Assembly (NCBI RefSeq): GCF_003369915.1
Contig: NC_046675.1
Coordinates: 14,818,001-14,882,000, forward strand
Source of the DNA: Drosophila miranda
Lineage: Eukaryota > Arthropoda > Insecta > Diptera > Drosophilidae
Direction of reading: 5' to 3'
Length of the DNA stretch: 64,000 nucleotides
This document shows, in pieces, positions 1-11,568 of this stretch. The position numbers and the translations under genes were made by a program. The first letter of the stretch is position 1; each line of letters begins with the position of its first letter. The notes below the pieces were generated by a model. The model searched no databases and was not told the DNA's origin. It saw only the letters and a program-made list of their open reading frames with translations.

Positions 1-3000
1 ATTGCTGCTGCTGTGCTGTTCTGCTGTTCGGCAGGGTTCGGCAGGATGGAATTGGTATAATTCCGCTATTTAATTAGTTCTCTTATAAATAGCTTTATCA
101 GCTGGCATTATTACTCGTATTACTCGGCCAGACACAAGTCGCTTTAAATATTTAATTATATACTGTTCCTTTTCCTATACTTTCCTTTCCAATTCGATTG
201 CTGGCCATTTAACCCGGGGAACTGCTCCCGCTCTTCCTGAAAATGAACTTGGCCCGGTTCAAAGGGTGTCTATTAGCAGCAGTTGGCAGCGCGGAGCTCT
301 TGGCAGCAACAACGTGGTAATTGAATACCGAAAACGGACTCCAACTTCGGGCCGGGACCTGCGTGCGAGCGGCCAATTAACCCAAGAACTGGGAATATTG
401 CGTGCCGTGTACCAATCCACGGCCACATCCCATTCCATAATCCCTCTGTATATAACTTCCTGCCACCTCCTCCTATCATATGGCAGTAGCAGTCCCAATG
501 TACCTCTTCTCTATCATTTTCCTCTGACAAATTAAGGCAATTTGTTGTTTTCGCTTCTGTTGCTCGTTCTATCAACATTTCCACGTGCCACTGCCAGAAT
601 ATCGATAATTGTACGTTTAAATTTGAATGAACTCGAATGTACCTATTATTTATAATTTTGCTTATTGGTTATGTATTTCTTTTGTGGCCTGGATGACCAT
701 GAAAGTATTTCTCTTAGGTAGGCGGAATATTTTCCCAAGTGTCTGTGGGCTCTGGGGCTTCCGTTCTCCAAAGCAGGAGAAATGTGCTTTTCTACTAGGT
801 GAAAGTCAGGTAGAAGGCTGTTGGTCAACAGTTTGAGTCTATTTTAATTGCCAAAATATTGATTTCCCTATGAAAATGTCTTCAAACTGCAACAAGACCT
901 CCACGAATAGGAAATTTAATCTTTGCTCTTCGCAATTGCTTTCCATTCAACTTTTCCTTCCACATTTTCCCTAGTTCAACCGCTTAACGGGAAAACCACT
1001 TGAGTAAAAAACAAGAAAAAGATCCTTGAGCAAGTAATTAAACGATTAAATGCGATTAAAACTCGCCTTGAAAGAGTGTGTCTGAAGCAGGCGAAGCAGC
1101 CTCCTCGCAAAGTCCAAAGAAAAAGAAAAGGAAAACCGAGTGAAAAGCGCTTCATAATCTTCACTTTGTTTGCATGGAATTGAAAGTTGAAAACACACAA
1201 GAAAAACAATGCAAATTCTTTGAATAAAACTCGGAAAAATTAAAACCAAAGTCAAATAAAAACATGAAAGGGCATTAAGTACATTTGAAATTCTGCCAAT
1301 GGCAATAAATTTGAGTTGTACTCGTATTCATTTGTGTGACCCCAGAAAAGACAATAAAATCGGAAAAAGTTCGCCCCTTCTTCGTCCTTTTTTGGCCAGA
1401 AGGAAGGGGAAAGCATTAAATCGGAATGAATTTTAATGGGGATTATTCCGTCTCTGTATGGACTGCAACGAGGGCTATCGCTGGCAATATCCTGGCCAGG
1501 GACTGCAGCTTGCATTGCGTAACAGCACTTAAATAAATTGACAATATCGACAGGAAAAAACAGGGGTCTACCTGCTATTCACCAGCTAACGAGGCAGGAG
1601 TGGGGGGAGAATGGGAAAAAATTGCACTCGCAAAGCTCCAACAATCGGCGAAAGGACTCAAAGGTGGGCTTTGTTGCACAAGACACAGGACACTTGGCAG
1701 TTGACTTTGGCCTGGCCTAGTTTTCCCCTTCACGAAACAAAAACACACACACACACACACACATCTATAAGAGAGCTTTCCCTTAGTCGTGGCACGTGGT
1801 ACAAGTACCTTATAGTTTTGATTTCACAAGTGGCAGGTGAGTGCTGAAGTCCTCTTCTTGCGCTTCTGTTGGTTTTTGTTTCTGTGCAGCCAGCTGCAGT
1901 CAATAGGCAGGCAGCCCCCAGCACTCGATGTCGTAGGCAAGACAGAGGTAAGGGATCGTTCATAATTTTGCTCGATGTTCCAGAGAAATGAGCATTGAAA
2001 AGGACTCCCGCCGAGAGTCGACTCAGGTCATACGCAATGCATGAGTGCGGCTAAGCGGCAGTTGGCACGGGTCAAAGGAGTTCAATTGAGTGCTTGAGTT
2101 CGAGTTCAAGCACTTATCTGATGGCCATTAACACGAGCAATCAAAGAAGCAAACAAGTATAACGAATAACAAGTGATTGACTCCATGGGTAACCCCTGCT
2201 GTACACCTATTTGTATAGGTAAAAACGGTCATAGGGAGGCGCTTAAGAGTGGCGAAAGGAGTTTATTGATCTAGGAAGTATAATATGTCGATTAGCAATC
2301 AATGAACGACTCATTGGTATTCCAAGAACGATTGCTCAATTTATTATGAATATCTGTGGGCTAAGAATGGAATGGAAGATTCCTCTAGCTAAAGATATTT
2401 CGGAGTTAAAATTCTCCTAATTCATCTCTTAGCAAGAGAACACACTACCATCCTTAAAACAGCCTTGAAATTCCCTTCAGCAACTGAAACCCTTTTCGAA
2501 TATTGCGAGTGCTCATATTTTCAACCGCCTTTCGTTTTATTTTCCTCCTTTCTGTTGCAGCTGTTGTGGAACATATCGAATAAAATTTAATTGAAAAATA
2601 CTTGACACTGGCAATGCGCCCGCGTTCGAGGGACCTGTGGGGCGGCGGATGCTGACAATATATAAACCATAAAAATATTTCGAATGCTTTTTAACTGTCG
2701 ATTTTCTTGGGGGAAGGGCTCGGAGCATGCGGTAGAGGAGGGGCAACGTGGCGTATGTGTAACTTAATGTTTAATGTTGAATTAAATAAAAGCAGAAAGC
2801 CATGAAGAGCAACAAAGTGGAAAGTCCCGAACCTGTCCCAATCAGTGCCTCCTCCTTGGTACGAGGGATGTGTGCGAGTGAGTTTTTCCAATTAGCGCTT
2901 TTCACACGCAGACACACAAACAGAGAGACGGAGAGACGGAAAGACAGAGACAAGACAAGCAGAAGGCAAAGGAAAATTTGTGAAAATATCAATTTAGTTA

Positions 3001-3178
3001 ATTCGCTCTGCAAAAAGCGAACAAAAGTTAAATAAAAGCGGAAATCCAGTGCCAAAAGTACAACAAAACAAATACAAATATAAACAGAGGCAGAGACAGC
3101 GAAACGGTGGGGGGCGAAGGCGGAGGCAGAGTTGGAATCGTGGCAAATAAAACAACCTCACACAGATACATCACCCCA
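1..3178. other. Noncoding, Pde6 intron part 1
   Basis: No gene is supported here. Open frames in this stretch are short, lack recognisable domains and overlap one another on both strands. Given the Pde6 exon at 8774-9493 on the minus strand, whose splice donor points leftwards, this is most simply the Pde6 intron, interrupted by a retrotransposon. It contains a (CA)n run at 1743-1762 and AG/CA-rich tracts near 2905-2970 and 3150-3190. Confidence 0.6.
1743..1762. repeat. (AC)n microsatellite
   Basis: About ten AC units. Confidence 0.9.
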
Positions 3179-3191
3179 CCCCACCCACCCA
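3179..3191. repeat. Target-site duplication, left copy
   Basis: The 13-bp sequence CCCCACCCACCCA sits immediately before the first base of the retrotransposon and is repeated exactly after its poly(A) tail. Confidence 0.9.
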
Positions 3192-3684
3192 GAGGAGACA
3201 GAGTGTGTATTCTAGTGAGTGCGGTCGTGTTTTTAAATCGTTCCGTATAATTCAGTGGAAAACGTCGGAAGTTAGCCTGGAAAAGAGGCAAAGAGTTGTT
3301 AGCGCGAGCCATAGTAGTGCTGCGTTACTTACCTGCGCGGAACGCAAGTCCGCAAGCAGAGAAGCGGCCACCTGGCCAATAGTACTGGCCGAAATCCCAG
3401 TGGGACGCCGTCGAGCCCTAGGCCGAAGGGGGGGGGGAAGGAACAGCAGGTAAGTGCCTGTTTTCCTATTCTTCTTCGCTGTGATTCTTGGCGCCACTTG
3501 TTGGTTGCTGCCTTCTTTTTGTTTTTGGGCAAAATTGGCCAAGCACACCGCAAGTGGTGTTGGATAACGACGGAAGAACAGCTGACTAAAGGCACGGAGC
3601 TAAGTGCGGGAAAACGACAGCGTCTGGCCAATAGAGGGCGCGGCCACAGCAACCGGAGTTGCCAGATCAACGGCCAGATCGGAG

Positions 3685-5067
3685 ATGAGCGATCAGCGGG
3701 AACAAGCTGCGGCTTGCAGCACTCCACTGACAAGCTCATTCGCCTGGGATGAGGAGAATCCCTTTCGCCGGAAAAATGCTCTGGCGCGATCGCCAAACCA
3801 GCTGGCGGAAGCAGTGGAGGAGCGCGCAAGATCCTCTCCTCCAACGCTGCAGCGCCCCCAAGAGGAGCAAGCAGACCAGAAGGAGAGGGCCATGGCGCAT
3901 TTGGCGAGCTTGGGCCAAAAGGCCAGAGAGTTGAGGAAGCTGATGGTGCTCCCAAAGAGGTCCATCACGAACCCAATGAGGGATCTGGTGGATGAGATCG
4001 AATATCTGCAGCGAGAGTTGGAATCGTGCTGGCAGGCGATCTCTGCGGAGCAGGCTGTAGCCAAGGTTACACAGCCGGCAGTGACGGAGAGGGCGGGAAA
4101 GAGGGCACGGCCAGAGCCCAGGAACACCACCCACCCGTCCCCGTCCCCGTCCCCAAGGCCGAAGAAGCCAAAACATGGACCCAAAAAGTCAAAAAAAACG
4201 GAGAAGAAACCGCAGGAAGGCCAAATGAGGGACGCCGTAGCTCGCAAGGGACCGGAGGACGCCCCAAAGGATCGAGATGTGGGGTGGGTGAAGGTCGTAG
4301 CTAGGCAAAGGCCAAAGCCAAAGCAGCAGCAACGACCAAGACCGCCACGCAGCGATGCAATAGTCATCGCCGCCACCAGCACTGTCTCATATGCAGACAT
4401 CCTAAGGAAGGTCAAGACAGAGCCAAGTCTTAAAAAGCTAGGGCAATCGGTGCAAGGGGTGCGACGCACGGCAAAAGGAGAGCTGTTGCTGATGCTGGAA
4501 AAATCGGCGGACCCGAGAACCCACGAGATGCAGGCAGCAGTCAAGGAAGCGCTAGGAAGCACGGTTGAAGTAAGGAGTCTTACCGAAACTGTCATCTTGG
4601 AGGTAAGGGACATAGACGAAGTGTCCACCCAAGAGGAAGTCCTAGCGGAACTCAAAGCGCAGGCTGGGGTGGAAATCTGCGAGGCCGCAGCCATCTCCAT
4701 CAGACCAGCCTATAGGAGCACGCAGACCCTGACTCTGAAAGTTCCACCGGCTATAGCAAAGCCCCTCCTGGAGAAAGGAAGAATTCGCCTGGGGTGGGGG
4801 TATTGCAGAATACGACCCAAGTCAACTCCCCGAAGATGCTACAAGTGCATGGAATTTGGCCACATCGCGCCTAATTGTAAGAGCAGCCAAGACTTCACGA
4901 AGTGCTGCTACAATTGCGCAGGAGCCGACCACCAGGCCAAAGATTGCAAAGACGAACCAAGTTGCATTCTTTGCAAGCGCCACCGGGTGAAGGACCCGAA
5001 GCACCAAACGACGAGTTCGAGGTGCCCGCAGTACCAAAAGGCGATGCAGCAAATGAAGGATAGATGA
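3685..5067 (+). CDS. Retrotransposon ORF1 (Gag-like, zinc knuckles)
   Basis: A 460-residue nucleic-acid-binding protein expected to coat the element RNA. The first ATG of the frame is at 3685 (Met-Ser-Asp-Gln); the frame is open further upstream to 3604 without an ATG, so 3685 is the likely start. The N-terminal half is charged, with a Pro/Lys-rich basic stretch about residues 130-200. The C-terminal part has two clear CX2CX4HX4C knuckles (CYKCMEFGHIAPNC and CYNCAGADHQAKDC) and a third, looser CX2C...H...C. The stop codon overlaps the ORF2 start as ATGA (5064-5067), a typical coupling for R1-clade elements that points to translational reinitiation. No frame break is visible. Confidence 0.9.
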   Translation: MSDQREQAAACSTPLTSSFAWDEENPFRRKNALARSPNQLAEAVEERARSSPPTLQRPQEEQADQKERAMAHLASLGQKARELRKLMVLPKRSITNPMRDLVDEIEYLQRELESCWQAISAEQAVAKVTQPAVTERAGKRARPEPRNTTHPSPSPSPRPKKPKHGPKKSKKTEKKPQEGQMRDAVARKGPEDAPKDRDVGWVKVVARQRPKPKQQQRPRPPRSDAIVIAATSTVSYADILRKVKTEPSLKKLGQSVQGVRRTAKGELLLMLEKSADPRTHEMQAAVKEALGSTVEVRSLTETVILEVRDIDEVSTQEEVLAELKAQAGVEICEAAAISIRPAYRSTQTLTLKVPPAIAKPLLEKGRIRLGWGYCRIRPKSTPRRCYKCMEFGHIAPNCKSSQDFTKCCYNCAGADHQAKDCKDEPSCILCKRHRVKDPKHQTTSSRCPQYQKAMQQMKDR

Positions 5068-8027
5068 AAATCATCCAACTAAACCTCAACCACTGCGAGA
5101 TGGCACAGCAGCTGCTGGACCAGACCATAAGGGAGCACCGTATTGATGTAGCAGTCATAAGCGAGCAATACCGGAATCGCAACTCGGGAGAGTGGATTGC
5201 TGACTCGAGCAAGAAGGCAGCGATATGGAGCTGTGCGAGTCCCACACAGCAACTACTGCAAACATACGTCGGAGACGGATTCGCCAGAGCCCGGATAAAT
5301 GGAGTGCACATATATAGCTGCTACCTGCCCCCGAGCCTCAGCCTACAGCAGGCGACGCAGGCACTGGAAAGGATTGCTGAAGATGCGCGGGAGAAACACC
5401 CTACGCTCATAGCCGGCGATTTCAACGCTTGGGCGACGGAGTGGGGATGCCCGAGAACGAACCCAAGGGGACAGGCGCTCTTAGAATGCTTTGCGACGTT
5501 GGATGCCGTACTGCTGAACACAGGCACACAGCAGACGTTCGGCAGAGCTGGAACGGGGTCTATAATAGACCTTACGTTCGTGAGCAGCAGCCTCAGCCGC
5601 AGGACAACGTGGGAAGTTAGTGGCTTATACACCGGGAGTGACCACCAAGCCCTCATATGTGAAATCCAGGAAACGGGCGCACCTAACCCGTTCATTGGTA
5701 AGCAGATCGGTTATAAGACCGAAACGCTAGAGCCGGATATGGTCCGGGCCATGTTTGAGGACTATGAGACCAACGGTACGGCTGACGAGAGAGCACGCCA
5801 ACTGGCTATACATACGCTGGAAGCATGTGATGCCTCCATGCTAAGGAAAAGAAGAAGCCTGAACAACCGCAGGCCAACGTATTGGTGGAACGCTGCAATA
5901 GGTAGCGCCAGGCAGGAGTGCCAGCGGAAAAGACGACTATACCAGCGTTCGAGAGGTTCCCCGGAATTCGAGAGGCTCCAAGGAGAATATAAGGAAAGCA
6001 GACGCTGCTTGAAGAGGCAGATCAAGGATGCCAAGCGCAAATGCTTCGAAAAGCTCTGCGATGACGCAGATGCGAACCCTTGGGGCTACGCATACAGGCT
6101 GGTAATGAAGAGACTGCGAGTGTTCAGTCCCCCGCCGCCAATGTGTGCAGATCTGCTGGTTAACATAGTAGAAACCCTATTTCCAGAGAAAGTGGCAGCC
6201 CAGAGGGTGATGGATAGAATACCGCCACCTGAAATAGAAGCCACCACGGGAGCAGAAGTCCTCGAAGCTCTACAACGGATCAAGAACGGCAAAGCACCAG
6301 GACCTGATGGGGTCCCAAATGCCGTTCTCCGCACGGCTATTGAGACCAATCCACAAATGTACGTGGATTTATTCAATGCGTGCATGTCCGAAGGGACCTT
6401 CCCCAGACCATGGAAGCGACAGCGGCTAGTCCTCTTACCCAAGGGGAACAAGCCAACCGAGGAGCCATCATCCTATAGACCACTCTGCATGCTCGACACA
6501 GTGGGTAAGATCCTCGAGCGCATAATCCACACCAGGCTGGAGAAGGCAGTAACGCGTCAGCTCTCACCGAGACAGCACGGGTTTCGCAAAGGCAGGTCCA
6601 CGGTGGACGCAATCGGCGAGGTATGTGAGATAGCAAAGCGAGCTATCGATGGCACCCGATGGATGTACGGGACCAAAGAGTATTGCATAGTGGCAACACT
6701 CGATGTCCAAAATGCATTCAACTCTGCCAATTGGGATCACATACTAGAAGAATTGAGAAACTTTCAAATACCGCCGTATCTGCAGAATATCATCGCGGAC
6801 TACCTAAGAGACCGAGTGCTCATATATGAGACGGATAAAGGGACACGTGAGCACCAAATCACTGGAGGAGTTCCCCAAGGATCGGTCCTCGGCCCGCTGC
6901 TGTGGAACATCATGTATGATGGAATCCTCAAGATGGATATGCCAATGGGCGCCACGGTGATAGGCTTTGCCGACGACATAGCAATAGTCGTAGTGGCAAA
7001 ACAGAAAGAAGCGGCGGAAGAAATCTGCAACGACGCGGTAGAGAGAGCCAGAACATGGCTATCAGGGAGGGATCTCTCATTAGCCACCCACAAAACGGAG
7101 GCGGTGCTCATAAGCAGCAGGAAAGTAGTGGAGACGGCCACGATCCGAGTAGGAGACTGCACTATTAGCTCCAGTCCAAGCCTGAAGTACCTGGGGGTCA
7201 TGATTGACCACAGACTCAGCTTCAAGCATCACATGGCGTATGCAAGCAGCAAGGCAGGAAAGACGGCAGTGGCCCTATCCCGCATCATGGCCAACACCGG
7301 AGGCCCGAAACAGCCAAGGCGAAAGCTACTAGCGAGCGTAGTTGGCTCAACGCTAATGTACGCTGCACCAATATGGGTTGATGCAATGAAGCATAAAACA
7401 TATGCCCGAGAATGCAACGCAGTCCAGAGGCTGTGTGCCCTGAGGGTGTGTTGCGCATTCAGAACGGTATCCCAAGACGCCGCACTTGTGGTCGCAGGAA
7501 TGATTCCCATCCATCTGCTGGCAAGAGAAGCCGCAGGAATCAGGGCACAGCGAACCCTGGGGACTACGGACCAGGACACCAGAGGTGCCTTAAGGCAGCG
7601 CACAATCCTGCAATGGCAAGATTCGTGGGATAACAGCAGCAAAGGGCGATGGACCCATAGGCTAATCCCAGACCTGAAGAGTTGGCTGAACCGTAGCCAT
7701 GGACAAGTGGAGTATCACCTGACACAACTGCTGACAGGACACGGTTGCTTTAAAGCCTACCTGCATAGGTTTAAGCACGAGGACGACCCCTTCTGCGTGG
7801 TCTGCGCAGGGGTCATCGAAGACGCAGAGCACTGCTTCTTCGAATGTCCAAGATTTCGGCAAGAACGAGAGGATCTAAGCAACAAGCTTGGAAGAATGCC
7901 AGAGGTGTCAAACCTGGCAGAATGCCTGCTGGAGTCGGAAGGAAACTGGGCCTCGATTAGACTCATGGCCGTAACTATGGCTACCAAACTGCGTCGCGAA
8001 GAAAGAGCACGCAATGCAAGGAGATAA
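5064..8027 (+). CDS. Retrotransposon ORF2 (endonuclease-reverse transcriptase)
   Basis: A 987-residue polyprotein that would nick the target and copy the element RNA. The N-terminal endonuclease shows the Asn/Glu metal-site region (LNLNHCEM, VISEQY), GDFNAW at residues 118-123 and the catalytic GSDHQ at 191-195. The reverse transcriptase follows, with APGPDGVPNA, SYRPLCMLDTVGKILE, QHGFRKGRSTVDAI, TLDVQNAFN, GGVPQGSVLGPLLWN and the catalytic FADD at 635-638. Near the C-terminus, CVVC...H....C is the Cys-His motif found in R1/R2-type proteins. There is no RNase H domain, which argues against the I and LOA clades. The frame is intact, so the copy may still be competent. Confidence 0.93.
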   Translation: MKIIQLNLNHCEMAQQLLDQTIREHRIDVAVISEQYRNRNSGEWIADSSKKAAIWSCASPTQQLLQTYVGDGFARARINGVHIYSCYLPPSLSLQQATQALERIAEDAREKHPTLIAGDFNAWATEWGCPRTNPRGQALLECFATLDAVLLNTGTQQTFGRAGTGSIIDLTFVSSSLSRRTTWEVSGLYTGSDHQALICEIQETGAPNPFIGKQIGYKTETLEPDMVRAMFEDYETNGTADERARQLAIHTLEACDASMLRKRRSLNNRRPTYWWNAAIGSARQECQRKRRLYQRSRGSPEFERLQGEYKESRRCLKRQIKDAKRKCFEKLCDDADANPWGYAYRLVMKRLRVFSPPPPMCADLLVNIVETLFPEKVAAQRVMDRIPPPEIEATTGAEVLEALQRIKNGKAPGPDGVPNAVLRTAIETNPQMYVDLFNACMSEGTFPRPWKRQRLVLLPKGNKPTEEPSSYRPLCMLDTVGKILERIIHTRLEKAVTRQLSPRQHGFRKGRSTVDAIGEVCEIAKRAIDGTRWMYGTKEYCIVATLDVQNAFNSANWDHILEELRNFQIPPYLQNIIADYLRDRVLIYETDKGTREHQITGGVPQGSVLGPLLWNIMYDGILKMDMPMGATVIGFADDIAIVVVAKQKEAAEEICNDAVERARTWLSGRDLSLATHKTEAVLISSRKVVETATIRVGDCTISSSPSLKYLGVMIDHRLSFKHHMAYASSKAGKTAVALSRIMANTGGPKQPRRKLLASVVGSTLMYAAPIWVDAMKHKTYARECNAVQRLCALRVCCAFRTVSQDAALVVAGMIPIHLLAREAAGIRAQRTLGTTDQDTRGALRQRTILQWQDSWDNSSKGRWTHRLIPDLKSWLNRSHGQVEYHLTQLLTGHGCFKAYLHRFKHEDDPFCVVCAGVIEDAEHCFFECPRFRQEREDLSNKLGRMPEVSNLAECLLESEGNWASIRLMAVTMATKLRREERARNARR

Positions 8028-8206
8028 AGGATAAAGGAGATTATTAAGAGAAGAGCCCTACGGGCATCTCCCCCCGGCGAAGTAATATCTCGCGACAGTA
8101 CCGCCGGGATCCGGGATAGGTGTGGTTGGTTTTAGAGCGGTTAGAGTCCCTCACTTCGGCTTCGGCTGAGTCGGCATGAAGCTTTCCTGTAGTCACACAA
8201 CAACAA

Positions 8207-8250
<44 letters not shown>

Positions 8251-8252
<2 letters not shown>

Positions 8253-8263
8253 CCACCCACCCA
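8251..8263. repeat. Target-site duplication, right copy
   Basis: Exact copy of 3179-3191, directly following the A-tract and running into a (CA)n repeat (8263-8277). Confidence 0.9.
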
Positions 8264-8773
8264 CCACACACACACACAAAGCACCAGCAGCAACAGACAT
8301 CACAGTGGATGTGTATCTGCGAGATAGTTGAGTGCTTGGGCGGACTGCAATTGCCATTGCCATTTCCATTGCCACTTGGCTCTGCATTTGCACTTGCTAA
8401 CATTTTGGTTTGAGGAAGGAGATGGCTCTGATAGCCCGAATGAATGAGATGGCCAGAAGCGAAGGGCAGAGAGGAGCAGGAGGAGAGGAGGAGTGGGGGA
8501 GGGGAACAGCAATCCGATTCGTTCTGGCTACGAAAACTAATTTGCAGTGGAACAAGTGCTAAGACAACTTTCATTTAAATGCTTGCGCATCCGGCCAAGG
8601 TGGTGCGTGGATCAGAACTAAATCTTGGCTAAAAGCGCTGGCTTACTGGAACTCCCCAATCGCCAGTCCCGAAGTAATACGCTCTAATCAATGCCAACTA
8701 ACATCGTCCTTAAAGTATACCTCTACCTCTCTCAGGGCCATCCCATTTATTAAATAAACCCTGCACCACTCAC

Positions 8774-9493
8774 CTGCTGCACTAAGGGCGAGGCGGACAT
8801 CCATTGCTGGAAGAGATCCGAGGTGACCGAAGGTCGTTTCAGCGGTTTCCGGCTTTCGATAAACTCCTGCAGTCGGCTGAGAGCCTCGGGCGGTGCCCGC
8901 TCCGTCAGCCATTTCTCGAAGGCCTCCGGCTTCTCCTCGAACAGACGCGCCACCTCATCGACATCCTGCTGGGCGGAGGACGAGGACGAGGACATCCCCG
9001 GCTTGGCGCTGCTACTCTCCTGCTGTATCGTTTGGGTGTGAATGCTGATGCCGGGACTGATGGTGGAACTCCTCGCAGGTGTTGGCCTTAAGGTGGCGTC
9101 TACCTCGCGCGATGTAGACTTGAATTTGCTTTCGGGTGTGGGCTTGGGCTTGGCAGCGGGCACGGGCGGGTACGGGGCCACTGGCCGATTGTTATTGCTC
9201 TGCCGGTGGTGGTGCTCCAACTTGACCTGATTGCTTATGCCGGCCACCGAGGTGATAGCTCCTGCCTCCGCCGCTCCTGCTGCGGTGGCAGCTGTTGTTG
9301 GCGTTGGCGTTGGCGCTGCCATTGCCGTTGATGTCTTGTTGGCGCCATTGGTCAGCGGTTTGGACGCCGACGACGACGTGGCGGCGGTCTCCGCCGGAGC
9401 TGTGGCGCCGCCAGCTGCCGCTGACACATCTGTCATGTTGCTGCTGCTGCTGCTGCTGCTCAGTGGTCTTTGACGGGTGCCGAGCTCGTGCAT
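8774..9493 (-). CDS. Pde6, first coding exon
   Basis: N-terminal 240 residues of the cGMP/cAMP phosphodiesterase Pde6 (PDE11-like family, GAF-GAF-PDEase). The exon encodes a low-complexity Ser/Thr/Ala-rich leader and then the conserved block with [16 protein letters not shown] and [20 protein letters not shown], which I recognise from Drosophila Pde6. The GAF and catalytic domains are not in this window. Translation may start at 9493 (Met-His-Glu) or at 9436 (Met-Thr-Asp-Val-Ser), the start I recall for the melanogaster protein. The exon ends after ...LVQQ with the donor GTGAGT at 8768-8773, phase 0. A strong acceptor (pyrimidine tract then CAG) ends at 9986 on the minus strand, so the transcribed exon probably spans 8774-9985. 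The next exon must lie beyond the left edge, giving an intron over 8.7 kb. Confidence 0.88.
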
Positions 9494-9985
9494 GAAATCA
9501 TTGCGAAATGGCCAGGATGTCGCCTCGTTAGCGTGCAGCCGCGTGGGCTCCTGTGGCTGCTCCTCAGCTGCTCCTGGCTGGCTGCTCCGGGAGGCTCCTG
9601 CTGCGTGTGCTGATTAAGTCACGTACTTGTCGCCCACTTATGTGGCTCCGGGTACAGGCTCAACTCAGTGGCGGGATTTATGTGACCCCCAAGGCAACCT
9701 GTTGTGTCCTCCACTCCTGCACTCCTCCAATCCTTCTTCACTTTTAATGGACAACTCGGGGCAGGTGGGCGCTGGCTGGGGGTAATTGATGGACCACTCG
9801 TCTCATCGCCTGGTTAGCCTCCAGATTTCACTTCATGCACGTTTGCCCCAGTCTTTTATCCTCTGGATGGCCGTGGCCCTTTGTTTGTCTTCTGATGGCC
9901 TTAAACAATACTCTCCTCGCTCCTGCAGAGAAGAAGTTAATCCTCGTTCTCCCCCAGAGACTGCCTCCAGTCTGCGATTTCCAGC
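9494..9985 (-). other. Probable Pde6 5' UTR of the coding exon
   Basis: Upstream of the Pde6 start no coding continuation is seen. A consensus 3' splice site on the minus strand (TTCTCTTCCTTGCAG, AG at 9987-9986) suggests that the first coding exon begins here and that one or more noncoding 5' exons lie to the right. A second acceptor-like site (CTTCTCTGCAG) lies near 9930. Confidence 0.45.
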
Positions 9986-11546
9986 CTGCAAGGAAGAGAA
10001 CACGAGAAAAAGTTAGTATTTGATGGCGGATTAGTTGCTAGTCAAATGGAACAGAATGGAAAGTTTAGACGCAACTTTGCCACATTGCCGCATTGCCACT
10101 TGAGTCTAATGGCCGGCTGCTATTAGGGGAATCGCTTCGAAATTCTAGATGGCCTGGGCGTGGCCTTCAGCCCTCAGCTCCCAGCCATTAACGTCGGTGG
10201 AATCTCCTATCAGCTGCTTAAAAAATAATGTCTTGGGTGAAAGTTTTGCAGGGGATTCCATGCTGGGATTACTAATGAAATGATGACAATTTTCAGAGAC
10301 CTTCAGGCGCTCGGATATGCAATAAACATTCATTGTTCAATCTGGAAAGCCCTCTCTTTAGGTTTTCTATAGACTTAAGCTGCTCTTTCAATTCCCAAAA
10401 CTCTTTCGAATAGAATTTATTTGCGGAGCAATAAATTCGCTGAATCTCTTGAAAATCTCGACCCAAAATGCGGAATGGAAATATATTTAAATCTTTGAAT
10501 GGGACACAAATTTATGACCCCGCAACACCCAACGAGGCGAGGGGTGAAGACGCGGCAAGTGGGTGAAAGGAAAGCCTGCGGCAAAGGTGAGGCGGATTCC
10601 TGCTGACGTCAAATGCAAATGGGAATCGGGAGCCACGACTGCATTCACGTTTTCCGAGCAGAGTAGAGCGGAAAATATTTAAAATGAAAATGCGGTGAGG
10701 TGCGGGGATCCTGGGAGTGAAACAACGTTGCCATTCATGCGCATTTGCATTGAAATGGCCCTCGACATTTGCATGGAATCACTTTCGGCATGTGCCACGT
10801 GCCGCATGCTGCAGCTTCCACCCGCACCTTCAGCAGCATTGACTGGCACCAGCACCAGCGTCAAGCCATTAAGATTGCCATCCCCAATCCCATCCTCCAA
10901 GTCCTCCAGTCATAAGCCAGCTCCAAAGTGTGCCAACAGTTTTGCTCTTAACATGCCAGTCCGGTTTATTATACCCCCATATTGCAGGGTATGCTGTGTT
11001 CGTGCTAATGTGATCGGCAGGTAGATATAGTAGCCAAATCGCAGAGAATATGAGCATTAGAGCGAGCGCCATCACGTTTCCTGGGCATCATCAAGAAAAA
11101 CATTCAAATATACAGCCAGAATGGTGGAAAAAGGTTCCCATTCACGCCTTTTCGTCCTGGAAAGAGTCCCACCTCCTTCTTAAGGAACATATCCCCCACT
11201 AATCACCGGGTATCACATTGTCGAGTCACTAGATTATATCGTTTCTTTGCAGGTCTTTGGCTTGGCTATTCTGATGGTGTCCTGACATTGTCCTTTGTTT
11301 GCTTGGGCACCTTGACCGCCACTGACGTTGCATGCAACCTGCACTTGTTTGCACTGCTCTGCCCCTCCCACTTCCTGGCATAAACAATGGCGTTTTGAAT
11401 AAAACACAAGACTAAGAGCAACAACCATGACGGCAAAAGGCAAAAGGCAGCACCCAACATCCCAGGACTTTATCACGCACTCGTTTGCAATTTCAAATTG
11501 GGTAATAAATTCCTGAACTCTTCTCTCTCTCTCACTCTGTCTCTCT

Positions 11547-11568
11547 GTGTGTGTGTGTGTGTGTGTGT
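11547..11568. repeat. (GT)n microsatellite preceded by (CT)n
   Basis: A CT-rich run from about 11522 passes into (GT)11. Confidence 0.9.

Larger units (their letters stand above)
3192..8250 (+). mobile_element. Full-length R1-clade non-LTR retrotransposon
   Basis: A 5.06-kb element with a 5' UTR, two overlapping ORFs, a 180-base 3' UTR and a 43-base poly(A) tail (8208-8250). It is flanked by the direct repeat CCCCACCCACCCA at 3179-3191 and 8251-8263, a 13-bp target-site duplication left by target-primed reverse transcription. ORF1 has zinc knuckles; ORF2 has an apurinic-type endonuclease, reverse transcriptase and a C-terminal Cys-His motif but no RNase H, the arrangement of the R1 clade. 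The target is an ACCC/CA-rich simple sequence, as expected for Waldo-like members known to prefer ACAY repeats; assignment to Waldo is an inference. It lies antisense in the Pde6 intron. Both ORFs are open, the tail is long and the duplication perfect, so the insertion is probably recent. Confidence 0.93.

Noticed and set aside
3693-4700. 335-residue minus-strand frame opposite retrotransposon ORF1
   Set aside because: Antisense shadow of ORF1; composition follows from the Pro/Lys-rich coding strand.
9231-9473. Plus-strand frames ending in poly-Leu/Cys
   Set aside because: Antisense of the Ser/Ala-rich leader of Pde6.
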